Shown piece after piece: positions 45,001 through 52,179 of a stretch of 64,000 nucleotides of DNA. The position numbers were made by a program, and so were the translations under genes. Numbering within the stretch: position 1 is the first letter of the stretch; each line of letters starts with the position of its first letter. This DNA comes from Chloroflexota bacterium (GTDB taxonomy: Bacteria; Chloroflexota; Anaerolineae; SpSt-313). The notes below the pieces were generated by a model. It was not told the origin of the DNA and ran no database searches. It saw only the letters and a list, made by a program, of their open reading frames with translations. The stretch is taken from NCBI GenBank assembly GCA_029553955.1, contig JAKPJZ010000201.1:62001-126000 (forward strand), written 5' to 3'.

Positions 45001-45064
45001 CTTCGTTGACGCGCCCTTTCGCAATATCCTCGTGCGGGGTGACCGCCTGCCACCATGCTTTCAT
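42032..45064 (-). CDS. DUF499-type AAA+ ATPase of a defence operon
   Basis: The 1,010-residue product starts MKAWWQAVTPHEDIAKGRVN. Its Walker A motif is in LWLQTGFGGGKSHSE near residue 85, and the Walker B region is CAILFDETLHYVDKV near 190; together these are characteristic of DUF499. An AAA+ lid region follows (SLTASREDMLSDGAMAWLE), then long alpha-helical and mixed regions without known motifs. It is third in the operon, 40 bases after the methyltransferase stop. DUF499 genes recur beside DUF1156 methyltransferases and SNF2 helicases in defence islands; the precise activity has not, as far as I know, been shown. Confidence 0.88.
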   Translation of the reverse strand: MKAWWQAVTPHEDIAKGRVNEGLFDAKLGHVARGEGADEYLDARLFFQKTYFTDGLRDLLARVLQRVAGNRDLNGVLWLQTGFGGGKSHSELAAFHLLKHPEEAMQVADVAAIVQAAGLGRPPRAQVAVIPGTSLNPLGRATPEGLQIRTLWGEVAYQLGGPAAYALVAQNDETLVSPGDQALVELLRHAGPCAILFDETLHYVDKVTGIKTAERSLAEQTVAFLRELTDAVNAARGAVMIVSLTASREDMLSDGAMAWLERLNEHVLREATAIRPVQRSEIHEVVRRRLFEQVDGESAAATAKGYRQLYASLGSLPAEKMGADYERLIAHSYPFHPELISVLYERWGACAGFQETRDTLRFLALALQQLWTRREGCENALIQCCDVDLGVGDLRGMARRVAGDEQWETVIGTDIAAQPGSELAKAQLLDRQHQTGSLAQGLATTILLYSVGGGEVPSATREGLRLACSRPGVPESVWDDILARFERSLFYYFWEESRYQFRKQPNVLSLQYTHYTNLTPGEVDAHMQNTTTRNALGDKMPGHGFQVHYRPEDSQAVPDDEALKLIVLDSQYTVTEGVASGDTERACLAMLDRRGDLLRQNRNTLVFCAADEGGIKLAKQAAADYLSWSKIQRNSGEWDRIGGAQQSIVTARMESASAAVIRGLISAYCWALLPTVAREGNASVVKLSTVRSGHYGPGKLIAPLAWERLTSSSGAGQSIMTELTPEVLLDRYQEHTWPRAQLSVTTRELWERFCRQVALPVLRDQNTLLDTLRVGQQKGLFALGHLTNDDSPRDQRDSYTALYFKQMALPPQEQPQIGQRWVLLRPTLYEAITTQPTQVTVEEVRDAVVAVNGGGQPARVSAIYAYVAKGRNVPIDDKSFHLALRELVTSQELAYHVGPSGPEANIPTDMEALKSGWVSVVLKGGAGGVESDRGRVVTVRGTLSSLRELTALFSSILKPLQSQAPRVLRIVVDVTAEYEQDPGGGLTAALQDGKSNTLLRNIIVRDSKEM

Positions 45065-45104
45065 CGTCCCCTGCCTCCCGGAAGCCGCCTTTGCCGGCGC
45101 CCCC

Positions 45105-47828
45105 TTACAGCGGAAAATCCAGAGTAAGCTGTGTCGCCTCGCCTGGTTTGCCCTTGCGATTGTGACTGCCCCAAATGCCCAGCATGCCCAACAGCAGGCG
45201 CCGCTCGGCGGATTCCTGGGGCTGCAGCTCGGCCAGGGCCAAAGCTACGCGGCGGGCCGGCTCCCCCTGGCCCTCCAGAAGCTCGGCCAGCTCCTCGCGC
45301 CGGTTATCGCGCCACAGCAGCGCGGCGGCATAGACGATATCGACCAGCGGGGCCTGGCCGGCGATGATGCGCGGCAGGGCAGTGCCCAGCAGCTCGGGGC
45401 GCTGCTCTGGGCCCCGCAGTAGCATCTTCTTGGAGCCGTTGTGGCGGCCAATCATCCCGCGACGCTCCAGCTCGCCCAGCTCGACGCCGGTGGCCTTGTC
45501 GAGGAGGAGTGCGGCGCCGGTCTCGACAGCGTTGTTGCCATAGGTCCAGCGCCACAGCAGGGCGAACTGCGTCTCGGGGTCCACCTCGCCGGGGTCCAGC
45601 CCCCGCAGGGCGCGCTCCAGCGAAAACTCGACGACCGTCTGGCGCACCAAGGTGAGGAAGCTGGCCACGGAGACGGGCTGGCCGTTGGCGTAGCGCACCT
45701 CGGCGAAACGGGAGTAAGCCGAGAGGGCTGGCCCGATGGCGCTGACGAAAAAGTCGGCGCCGCCGATGCCCGCGGCCCAAAAGCGGTCCAGGGCCTGGCG
45801 CACGGCAATGCGCATCTCGGGCAGCACCTGGTCCAGATAGCCGGTGCGCTCGCCCTGCCGTTTGCGGCAGACCAGCAGAATGGTCGCCGCCAGCATGGCG
45901 CCGCCCAGCCAGTCACGCCGGGCCGCCGTTTCGGTTTCGATGGGCCAGGAGGCCGTCACCTGCAGGCCGGCGCGGATGAGTGCGGCGACCAAAGCCTCCC
46001 AGGCGCTGGTCGCCTGATGGGCGTACATTACCATGGCGATGCCGTCGGGCTTCAGCACCCGGCGTAGCTCGCTCAGCGCACGAGAGAGGCCATCCTCAAA
46101 AGCCTTCTGTGCTTTCGCTTTGCTCCCATGCCGACCTGGGTCAGCCACAATCTCAGCTGCCTTGGGCGTCATAGCCGAGGGAAAGTGCTCGGGCAGGATA
46201 TCGCTCAGAGCACGGTGCAGCCAGACGTACTGCATGTCGGCCAGGTAGCTGTACCCAACGCTATCATAATAGGGCGGGTCGGTGAGCACAGCGTCGAAAT
46301 GGTCATCGGGGAAGGGCGGCTGGGCTGCATCGCCCCAGCCCACCTTCGCAGGTGCCTCGGCTGCACCAATCAGGCGTCGAATCGCAGGCAACGCCCAGCG
46401 CAGAGTGCTGGCCCAACTGCCGGAGCCATCGGCCAACGGGTTGGCCTCGACATAGTCCCACAGCATCGGCAGGCGATGGCCTCCGGTTGCCGCCTGGACG
46501 TTGTCTCGGGTGTTGTCCCATCTGGACCCTTCAGACATCCTCAACACCAGCCGGCTCACCGTCAGCGCCAGGTAGAGGGCCACGGTGCGGGCCTCCGCGG
46601 CGCCACTGCCGGCGGCCAGCAACGCATCATGCGCCGCGCTCACACCCTGGCAGAAGGTAGCGAGCGCCAACTGCTGGCGGGCGTTGTGCATCTCGCCCCA
46701 GGTCTCTACGCCATAGGGAGTCACGTTGAGCCAGCGTCCGCCGGTTGTAGCTATGGGTTCGTCCGGCACCAGTGCCAGGAAGGGGTCGTCGTGATTGGCG
46801 ATGGCCTCCGCAAGGGCGCTTTGTGCGGCTGCATAGGCGGCGCGGTCGTCATCAGTGGCGGGGCGAAAGCGCATACCCGACTTCCCTTCCCCTCCGACGG
46901 CCACCGCCAGAAGCAAACGGCCATCCTGCTTGGCCATGCACTGGGCCTTGACTTCGTAGGGGGAAAGGGTCTGGAGGCAGAAAGGGCACTGGACCGAACC
47001 GCGGGCCATGGTGCCCCGGTCAGGGCCATCGGCGACTGCGGCGGCGCCAATGAACACCTCGACCTCGAAGGTGCGGTTCGGCTGAGGGATCAGGCGATAC
47101 GCTACGGGCGGCTTGTCGTTGCGGCGGCTGAGCCAGCGGTGGGCAATGAGCGGAATCTCGGCGCCACAGGCTGGGTTGGTGCAGCGCACCGTCTTGGCCC
47201 AGAAGAAAGCCTCGGGCGCGCCACCATCCGCAGCGTGGTAGTACGGCGCCAACTGGGGGCGCACCCAGTCCAGCAACCAGGCGCCCCAGGCTTCCACAGC
47301 CTGCACCAGGTTGCCGGTGCGAGGGGCATCCGGCTCGTCCAGCAGGGTTGGCTCGCGAACGGGCAGGCGGAAAGCCGTATGGGCAAAGCGCATGGGGTAA
47401 TCCACCGTAGCCAGCAGGGTCAGCACGGCCACAGGATTGAGGTCCAGGGCGTGGGCCTCACAGCCCAGCCGGATGGCCTCCAGGGGTAGGGACCCACCCC
47501 CGGCGAAAGGATCCAGAACGCGGGGCTGTTCGCCGGCAAAGGTGGCTCTGATGTAGCGGCGCATCTCTGCCAGACGCTCTTTCTTGGTCTGCGGCGCTGT
47601 CTCGCTCAGGGTGTCGGTGATGAGGCTCAGAAGCTCCAGCCGCCCCTGCTCGGTGTTGGGTGCATCCACCAGGGCAGCAAAGGTGGCAGCGCGACAGGCC
47701 GCCAGCGGCCGCCGCGCGAACCAGGTGTGGATGGTGTGGATAGCGCCGTAGGAGATGGATTTGCTGCTCTCCCGGCTTATCTCGGCCAGGGGCAGCAGCT
47801 CTTCGATCAGACGCCGTTGCTGGCTCAT
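45105..47828 (-). CDS. DUF1156-type DNA methyltransferase
   Basis: The 907-residue protein opens with LIEELLPLAEISRESSKSIS and IHTWFARRPLAACRAATFAA, the DUF1156 N-terminus. The methyltransferase core has the AdoMet loop DPFAGGGSLPLEAIRLG and the catalytic DPPY motif in VLTDPPYYDSVGYSYLADMQ, which modifies an exocyclic amino group (N6-adenine or N4-cytosine). Two CxxC pairs, CTNPACGA and CPFCLQ, suggest a zinc ribbon in the middle. KPDGIAMVMYAHQAT is the following strand. Its ATG overlaps the helicase stop in an ATGA junction, so translation is coupled. It probably marks self DNA for the operon. Confidence 0.93.
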   Translation of the reverse strand: MSQQRRLIEELLPLAEISRESSKSISYGAIHTIHTWFARRPLAACRAATFAALVDAPNTEQGRLELLSLITDTLSETAPQTKKERLAEMRRYIRATFAGEQPRVLDPFAGGGSLPLEAIRLGCEAHALDLNPVAVLTLLATVDYPMRFAHTAFRLPVREPTLLDEPDAPRTGNLVQAVEAWGAWLLDWVRPQLAPYYHAADGGAPEAFFWAKTVRCTNPACGAEIPLIAHRWLSRRNDKPPVAYRLIPQPNRTFEVEVFIGAAAVADGPDRGTMARGSVQCPFCLQTLSPYEVKAQCMAKQDGRLLLAVAVGGEGKSGMRFRPATDDDRAAYAAAQSALAEAIANHDDPFLALVPDEPIATTGGRWLNVTPYGVETWGEMHNARQQLALATFCQGVSAAHDALLAAGSGAAEARTVALYLALTVSRLVLRMSEGSRWDNTRDNVQAATGGHRLPMLWDYVEANPLADGSGSWASTLRWALPAIRRLIGAAEAPAKVGWGDAAQPPFPDDHFDAVLTDPPYYDSVGYSYLADMQYVWLHRALSDILPEHFPSAMTPKAAEIVADPGRHGSKAKAQKAFEDGLSRALSELRRVLKPDGIAMVMYAHQATSAWEALVAALIRAGLQVTASWPIETETAARRDWLGGAMLAATILLVCRKRQGERTGYLDQVLPEMRIAVRQALDRFWAAGIGGADFFVSAIGPALSAYSRFAEVRYANGQPVSVASFLTLVRQTVVEFSLERALRGLDPGEVDPETQFALLWRWTYGNNAVETGAALLLDKATGVELGELERRGMIGRHNGSKKMLLRGPEQRPELLGTALPRIIAGQAPLVDIVYAAALLWRDNRREELAELLEGQGEPARRVALALAELQPQESAERRLLLGMLGIWGSHNRKGKPGEATQLTLDFPL

Positions 47829-50800
47829 GGGGTTCCTTCGTCCGCTGCCGCCCGCCAGGTAGCTGCGTCAAAGCCATAGTGCGCGCCAGTATGCAGCACC
47901 ACATCGGGCGCCATGCGGGTCAGCGGGTCGCGCACCACAGTGACGGGCGCCTGGCCCAAGGGGTCAGTGACGATGTAGAGGTAGAACGAGCCCCGCAAGC
48001 GTTGGGCGGCGCGGCGCTCGTTTTCAGACATGAAGATGCGGCCGGTGGTGGTGCCCTTGACCTCGATACAACGCGGGCCGCCGGGGCCAGTGCTATGGAG
48101 GTCATAGGGGTGCAGGTAATGGTCGCCGGTGAGGTCGGTCACCTCTCGACCGTGGGCCTGCTCGTACCGCACCACGGCAGCCATGGCCGCTTCCGCTACT
48201 TCTGGCCTCAGGTCACGCAGCTCGACCACAGGCGGCTCCGCCAGGGGCAGCACCGCCGACACCCCAAGGATCTCCGCAAACGTCAGCGAGCAGGCCTCCT
48301 CGCGCGCCAGTTGCTCCTGAAGGGCGCTCAGGCGACACTGAGCCTCGTGCAACCCCCTCTCGGCCACATCTGCGTCTAGCTGCATCTCCCACACGGCCTC
48401 TTGGTAGGCCTGGTCCGCCAGTGCGACGGCCCGTGTTGCTTCGGAGACTAGAGAGGCTCGCCTTAAGGTCACCATTCCGCGCCGACGCGCGCTCTCGTGG
48501 CGCAGCCACGGCATCTGCTGGTGTTCAAGGCTCCAAGCCCATGCTGCTGCTGGGTCATGGGAGAAAGCCGTCATCCACGCTGGGAGTTGGGCTCTGGAGG
48601 TCGCAGGGGCCAGGTCGATGAGTGCCGATGTCGGTACGTTCTCCAGGCTATCCTGGTTCTGGCGAACGGCGAACAGCCGCTCCGAGACTATCTGCCCCTG
48701 CCCATCAAGCACTCGCCCCTTTATGTGCCAGATGAGATAGCCCTTCCCTGCCGGCAGGCTGGCATCCCAAAACAAGGCGCCCTGCGGAAGCGCACTGCCC
48801 CACAGCTCCTTGGCGAGGGCGAGGAAGCGATCAAGGGTCGGACTCCCCAGCGCTAGGAGGCGGGCGCCTGTCGTCTTGCCGGCCATCTCCTGGTCGAAGG
48901 TGAGCACGACCTGCTCGCCCTGCCGGACGCCGAGGCACTCGGCAGTGACTTTGCGCTGAGCTGTGACCGCAAAGCCTTGAGCATCGCCAGGGTCGCTGCC
49001 TTGGCTCGGCCATGCCTCGGGAGCCTCGCCGAGGGTTTGCAGCACATCCACCACAAAGTGTTGTGCATACTCGGGGGTCAGGCGGAAATGGCGCGACGCC
49101 TGGCGGATGTCATCGTAAGCCCTGGGGTCCAGAGGACGGCTTCTCCCTTCACCCTGCCGATAGCGCTCAACGCCCCGCTCGGTGGCCCGGAGCAGTTCCT
49201 GCAGGACCTCATATTGGGACCCCTGCTCGGCAGGCGATGCGGCAACCTTGGCCAGCAAAGCCTCTACGTCGGCGTCGGCCACCAGCAGGCTGATGACGTC
49301 GAACACCCGGTCTCCCAGGTGGTCTCGCATTACCTCCAGCCGTTCCATGAGGCCGCGCAGCACAAAGCCCTCGCGGGTATCGCCGGCGCCCAAGTTGTAG
49401 ATGCGAGCCACGCGCTCCTGCCCATAACGGTGGATGCGCCCCATGCGCTGCTCCAGGCGCGCGGGAACCCAGGGCAGGTCAAAGTTTACCATGCGGGCGC
49501 AGAACTGCAGGTTGATGCCTTCGCCGGCCGCCTCGGTGGCGACCATCACCTGGCAACGCTCGTGGAACTCCTTCTCTGCCTGAAGACGGTCCTGTTGGGA
49601 CATGGAGCCGTCAATTTGCGTGACGGTGTAACCCCACTCCTCGAAAAGCCTGCGGAGGAAGACCAGGGTGTCCAGGAACTCGGTGAAAACGAGCAGCCTC
49701 TCGCCGTTGCCAGGGACTACGCCCGCCTCCACCATCACCTCCTGCAGCTTGACGACCTTGGTTTCGGGGCCCTGCTGGTGCACGCCTTCGATCCCGACCA
49801 GGAGCTGGTCGATCTCGTCCACCTCACGGTGGCGTTCTCTGGCGCTTCGCGCCGGAGAAACCGTTTCAGCACGAGCCTCCGCCGCCCAGCGTTCGGCTTC
49901 GGGTGCATCTTCGCCATAGCTCAACGGTGCCTGCGGCGCACTACCAGATGGAGACAGCAGGGCGTGGCGCCTCCGGAGCAGGGGATGCTCAAGGGCAGCC
50001 AAGCTGGATGCCACCCGGCGCTGCAGAATGGTCATGGCAAATTGGGTATTGACCCGAACCTGCCCTCCCAGCTTCTCAGCCGCGCGGTAGGTCTTGGTCA
50101 CATAATCAGTGAGAGCCCGGTACAGTCCCCACTCAGACGAGTTGTCGCTCAGGAGGTACCAGCGAGTCTCCACCTCGCGTGGGCGGAATAGCGGCTGCCC
50201 ATCAAAGCCGACCATCTCCTCTTTCAGCCGGCGCAGCATCATCGGAGTGCCGGGCATAGAGCCATCGGCAGGGCAGGCTACAGAGGGGTCGGTGACACCT
50301 GCATCCAGGAGCTGCAACAGCTTTAGAAAGTTCACGGCATCGCCCTTGTGGGGGGTCGCTGTGGCCAACACAAGGTGCTTGGTGCGCCGGGCCAGAATCC
50401 TGCCCAGTTCGTAGGCCTGGGTGTGGCGTGTCTCATAGCCCGCCATGTGGTGGGCTTCGTCTATGACAACGAGATCCCAGGGCACAGCAGCCAGGGTTGC
50501 TCGAATCTCATACTGGCTGGCAAAGGACACGCTGGTGATTGCCTGTTGGGTCTTGGTCCAGATCTCAGGGTCCTTGCGCAAGGAGTCGCGGTCGACGACC
50601 CCAAAGCTCTCGAAAAACTTGTCCCGCATTTCGCGCTGCCATTGGAGGACCAGAGCGGCAGGGGCTACAATCAGAGTGCGCAGCGCGGGCTGGCGCATGC
50701 GCAGCTCTTTGTGCAGCAGCCCGCACATCACTGTCTTGCCGGCTCCAGCATCGTGAGCCATCAAGTGGCGGATGACTGGCTGCGGCAGCATAAAGGTGTA

Positions 50801-51121
50801 GACGGCTTCCAACTGATGAGGTAAAAGGTGGATCGCTGCATTGTTGGTGGCCAGAAGGGGGTCGCACGAATACCCGAGGCGCAGCCGCTCGCCCTCCAAG
50901 GCCAGGCGATAGTGGCTCGCGTCAGCATCCAGGCTGGGCCGCCACTGGACAACGTTGGCCTGTTGCCAGGCCTCCGCTGGCAGAATCGACCCATAATGGT
51001 AGCCGGTCGCCTCCCCTGCGCCGCTAAAGGCGATAGTCCCCGCTCGCATCTCTTCTTGCGCAGCGATGCGGATGGATTCGGGCCAATAGGGCCCCGTGAC
51101 ACGGCTTCCCAGAATGTACAT
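47825..51121 (-). CDS. SNF2-family helicase with a DUF3883-like C-terminus
   Basis: The 1,098-residue protein is a superfamily 2 DNA translocase. Motif I is HDAGAGKTVMCGLLHKEL, motif II VVIDEAHHMAGYE, motif III LATATPHKGDAVNFLKLLQL and motif VI ARLEQRMGRIHRYGQER. The helicase core covers about residues 85-640. Residues about 970-1060 contain YDLHSTGPGGPRCIEVKGTT then ENERRAAQRLRGSFYLYIVT, a pattern of the DUF3883 nuclease-like fold (E-V-K). It is the promoter-proximal gene of the operon. The putative EVK site suggests it may both move on DNA and cut it, but that is inference. Confidence 0.92.
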   Translation of the reverse strand: MYILGSRVTGPYWPESIRIAAQEEMRAGTIAFSGAGEATGYHYGSILPAEAWQQANVVQWRPSLDADASHYRLALEGERLRLGYSCDPLLATNNAAIHLLPHQLEAVYTFMLPQPVIRHLMAHDAGAGKTVMCGLLHKELRMRQPALRTLIVAPAALVLQWQREMRDKFFESFGVVDRDSLRKDPEIWTKTQQAITSVSFASQYEIRATLAAVPWDLVVIDEAHHMAGYETRHTQAYELGRILARRTKHLVLATATPHKGDAVNFLKLLQLLDAGVTDPSVACPADGSMPGTPMMLRRLKEEMVGFDGQPLFRPREVETRWYLLSDNSSEWGLYRALTDYVTKTYRAAEKLGGQVRVNTQFAMTILQRRVASSLAALEHPLLRRRHALLSPSGSAPQAPLSYGEDAPEAERWAAEARAETVSPARSARERHREVDEIDQLLVGIEGVHQQGPETKVVKLQEVMVEAGVVPGNGERLLVFTEFLDTLVFLRRLFEEWGYTVTQIDGSMSQQDRLQAEKEFHERCQVMVATEAAGEGINLQFCARMVNFDLPWVPARLEQRMGRIHRYGQERVARIYNLGAGDTREGFVLRGLMERLEVMRDHLGDRVFDVISLLVADADVEALLAKVAASPAEQGSQYEVLQELLRATERGVERYRQGEGRSRPLDPRAYDDIRQASRHFRLTPEYAQHFVVDVLQTLGEAPEAWPSQGSDPGDAQGFAVTAQRKVTAECLGVRQGEQVVLTFDQEMAGKTTGARLLALGSPTLDRFLALAKELWGSALPQGALFWDASLPAGKGYLIWHIKGRVLDGQGQIVSERLFAVRQNQDSLENVPTSALIDLAPATSRAQLPAWMTAFSHDPAAAWAWSLEHQQMPWLRHESARRRGMVTLRRASLVSEATRAVALADQAYQEAVWEMQLDADVAERGLHEAQCRLSALQEQLAREEACSLTFAEILGVSAVLPLAEPPVVELRDLRPEVAEAAMAAVVRYEQAHGREVTDLTGDHYLHPYDLHSTGPGGPRCIEVKGTTTGRIFMSENERRAAQRLRGSFYLYIVTDPLGQAPVTVVRDPLTRMAPDVVLHTGAHYGFDAATWRAAADEGTP

Positions 51122-51180
51122 TTCGTCGCCTTGAATGAGTGACAGAAGCTACGATGACCGAACAAGGCCACCACATACGT

Positions 51181-51209
51181 ACTATACACCTGGCCCCTCT
51201 GAGGGCCAA
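51181..51209 (-). promoter_or_regulatory. Promoter and possible operator of the defence operon
   Basis: On the minus strand TTGGCC (51209-51204) and TATAGT (51186-51181) are 17 bases apart. TGGCCC (51191-51196) and GGGCCA (51203-51208) form an inverted repeat across the spacer and -35 box. Such an arrangement would let a dimeric repressor block polymerase. The predicted start is near 51174, with a 53-base leader. Confidence 0.5.
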
Positions 51210-51366
51210 ATGCCCGCGCCAAATAGACTCCTCGCATCGGCCTATTGACAACTGCCGGATTCTGCTGTATTCTGTGTCAGAACATGTGTGCTATCCGGTC
51301 CTTCGTTCCCCTTACGCAGTATTCATCACCCAGTACTCGACGCATCGCGCATCGCGGAGGCCCGCT

Positions 51367-51800
51367 ATGCCACCACGTCGCCACGTCACACCGCGTATGC
51401 TCGCCGCCAACCGCGCCAATGCCCGGCTGTCCACCGGGCCGCGTACGCCTGCCGGCAAAGCGCGCAGTCGCGCCAATGCCCTCGTGCATGGCCTCCGTGC
51501 GGGCGTCCTCGCCGCGCCCCTGCTCGAGACCGACGACGACCGGGCCGCCTTCGCTGACCTGTTCGCCGCCCTGCACGCCTGCTATGCGCCCGCCGGCCCG
51601 CGTGAAGAACGCCTCGTCATCACTCTGGCCGAGTCCTACTTCGCGCTGCACCGCGTTGTGCAGACCGAGACCGCCGCCGATCAGCCCTACCTGTCCACCG
51701 CCACCATCAAGGCCGTCACACGCTACGAGGCGCCATGGGTGCGTCGCTTCTGGCAGAGCCTTGGCCTGCTCGACGAGATCCAGACTAGACGCCGAGGCAT
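51367..51800 (+). pseudogene. Small conserved protein of the STGPRTPAGKARSRxNALxHGL type, stop codon lost
   Basis: From ATG 51367 the frame reads RMLAANRANARLSTGPRTPA followed by GKARSRANALVHGL, a motif I know from many small uncharacterised proteins that are present in multiple copies in Planctomycetes, Acidobacteria and related genomes. A central acidic part and a terminal VTRYEAPWVRRFWQSL also fit the family. Homologs end soon after this, but here the frame stays open through about 380 bases of repeat-like sequence straight into polX. The 3' border given is an estimate. Function unknown. Confidence 0.5.
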
Positions 51801-52144
51801 TCCGCGTCTTCCCCGTGCTTCCGCGTTTCCGTGGTCGCTGCCGCGCCCACATTCCGAGCGCCCGCGGCCTGCTGCGGTTCCGTCCCAGCCCTTCGCGCTG
51901 CCGTCCCCTTCCGAGCTTGCCGCGCTCATGTCGCTTCCGCACCGCCGACACCTATCTCCCCGCGACGGGGAGACGTTGGGGGGGCCTCGCCAGGGGGGGC
52001 GGTGGGGGGGCGTGCACACACAAAAACGCCCGAGCGAAGCCAATCTTCACCTTTCTTTACGCCTCGCACCCATGACCCACCTCCAGGCCCCTCCGGCCCC
52101 GAAGGGCGTCCTGACTGCATGTGCTTGCTGTACACTCGTTGGCG
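51801..52144. other. Repeat-like readthrough region upstream of polX
   Basis: It has an open frame but no coding character. The piece TATCTCCCCGCGACGGGGAGA (51953) is a palindrome similar to family E ends, followed by G-rich sequence. No conserved gene was recognised. Confidence 0.4.
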
Positions 52145-52173
52145 TTGCCAGCGGGTTGAAAAGTGAGTATAAT
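52145..52173 (+). promoter_or_regulatory. Leaderless promoter of polX
   Basis: TTGCCA (52145-52150) and TATAAT (52168-52173) are 17 bases apart, so +1 falls on 52180, the A of the polX ATG. Identical in sequence and geometry to the promoter of the MerR-like gene. Confidence 0.75.
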
Positions 52174-52179
52174 CCGGCC

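Noticed and set aside
42032-51121. Complete DISARM or BREX system
   Set aside because: None of the DUF1998 protein, phospholipase-D, PglZ or Lon-like genes occur next to the operon; the MrfA-type helicase at 57462 is 6 kb away with unrelated genes between.
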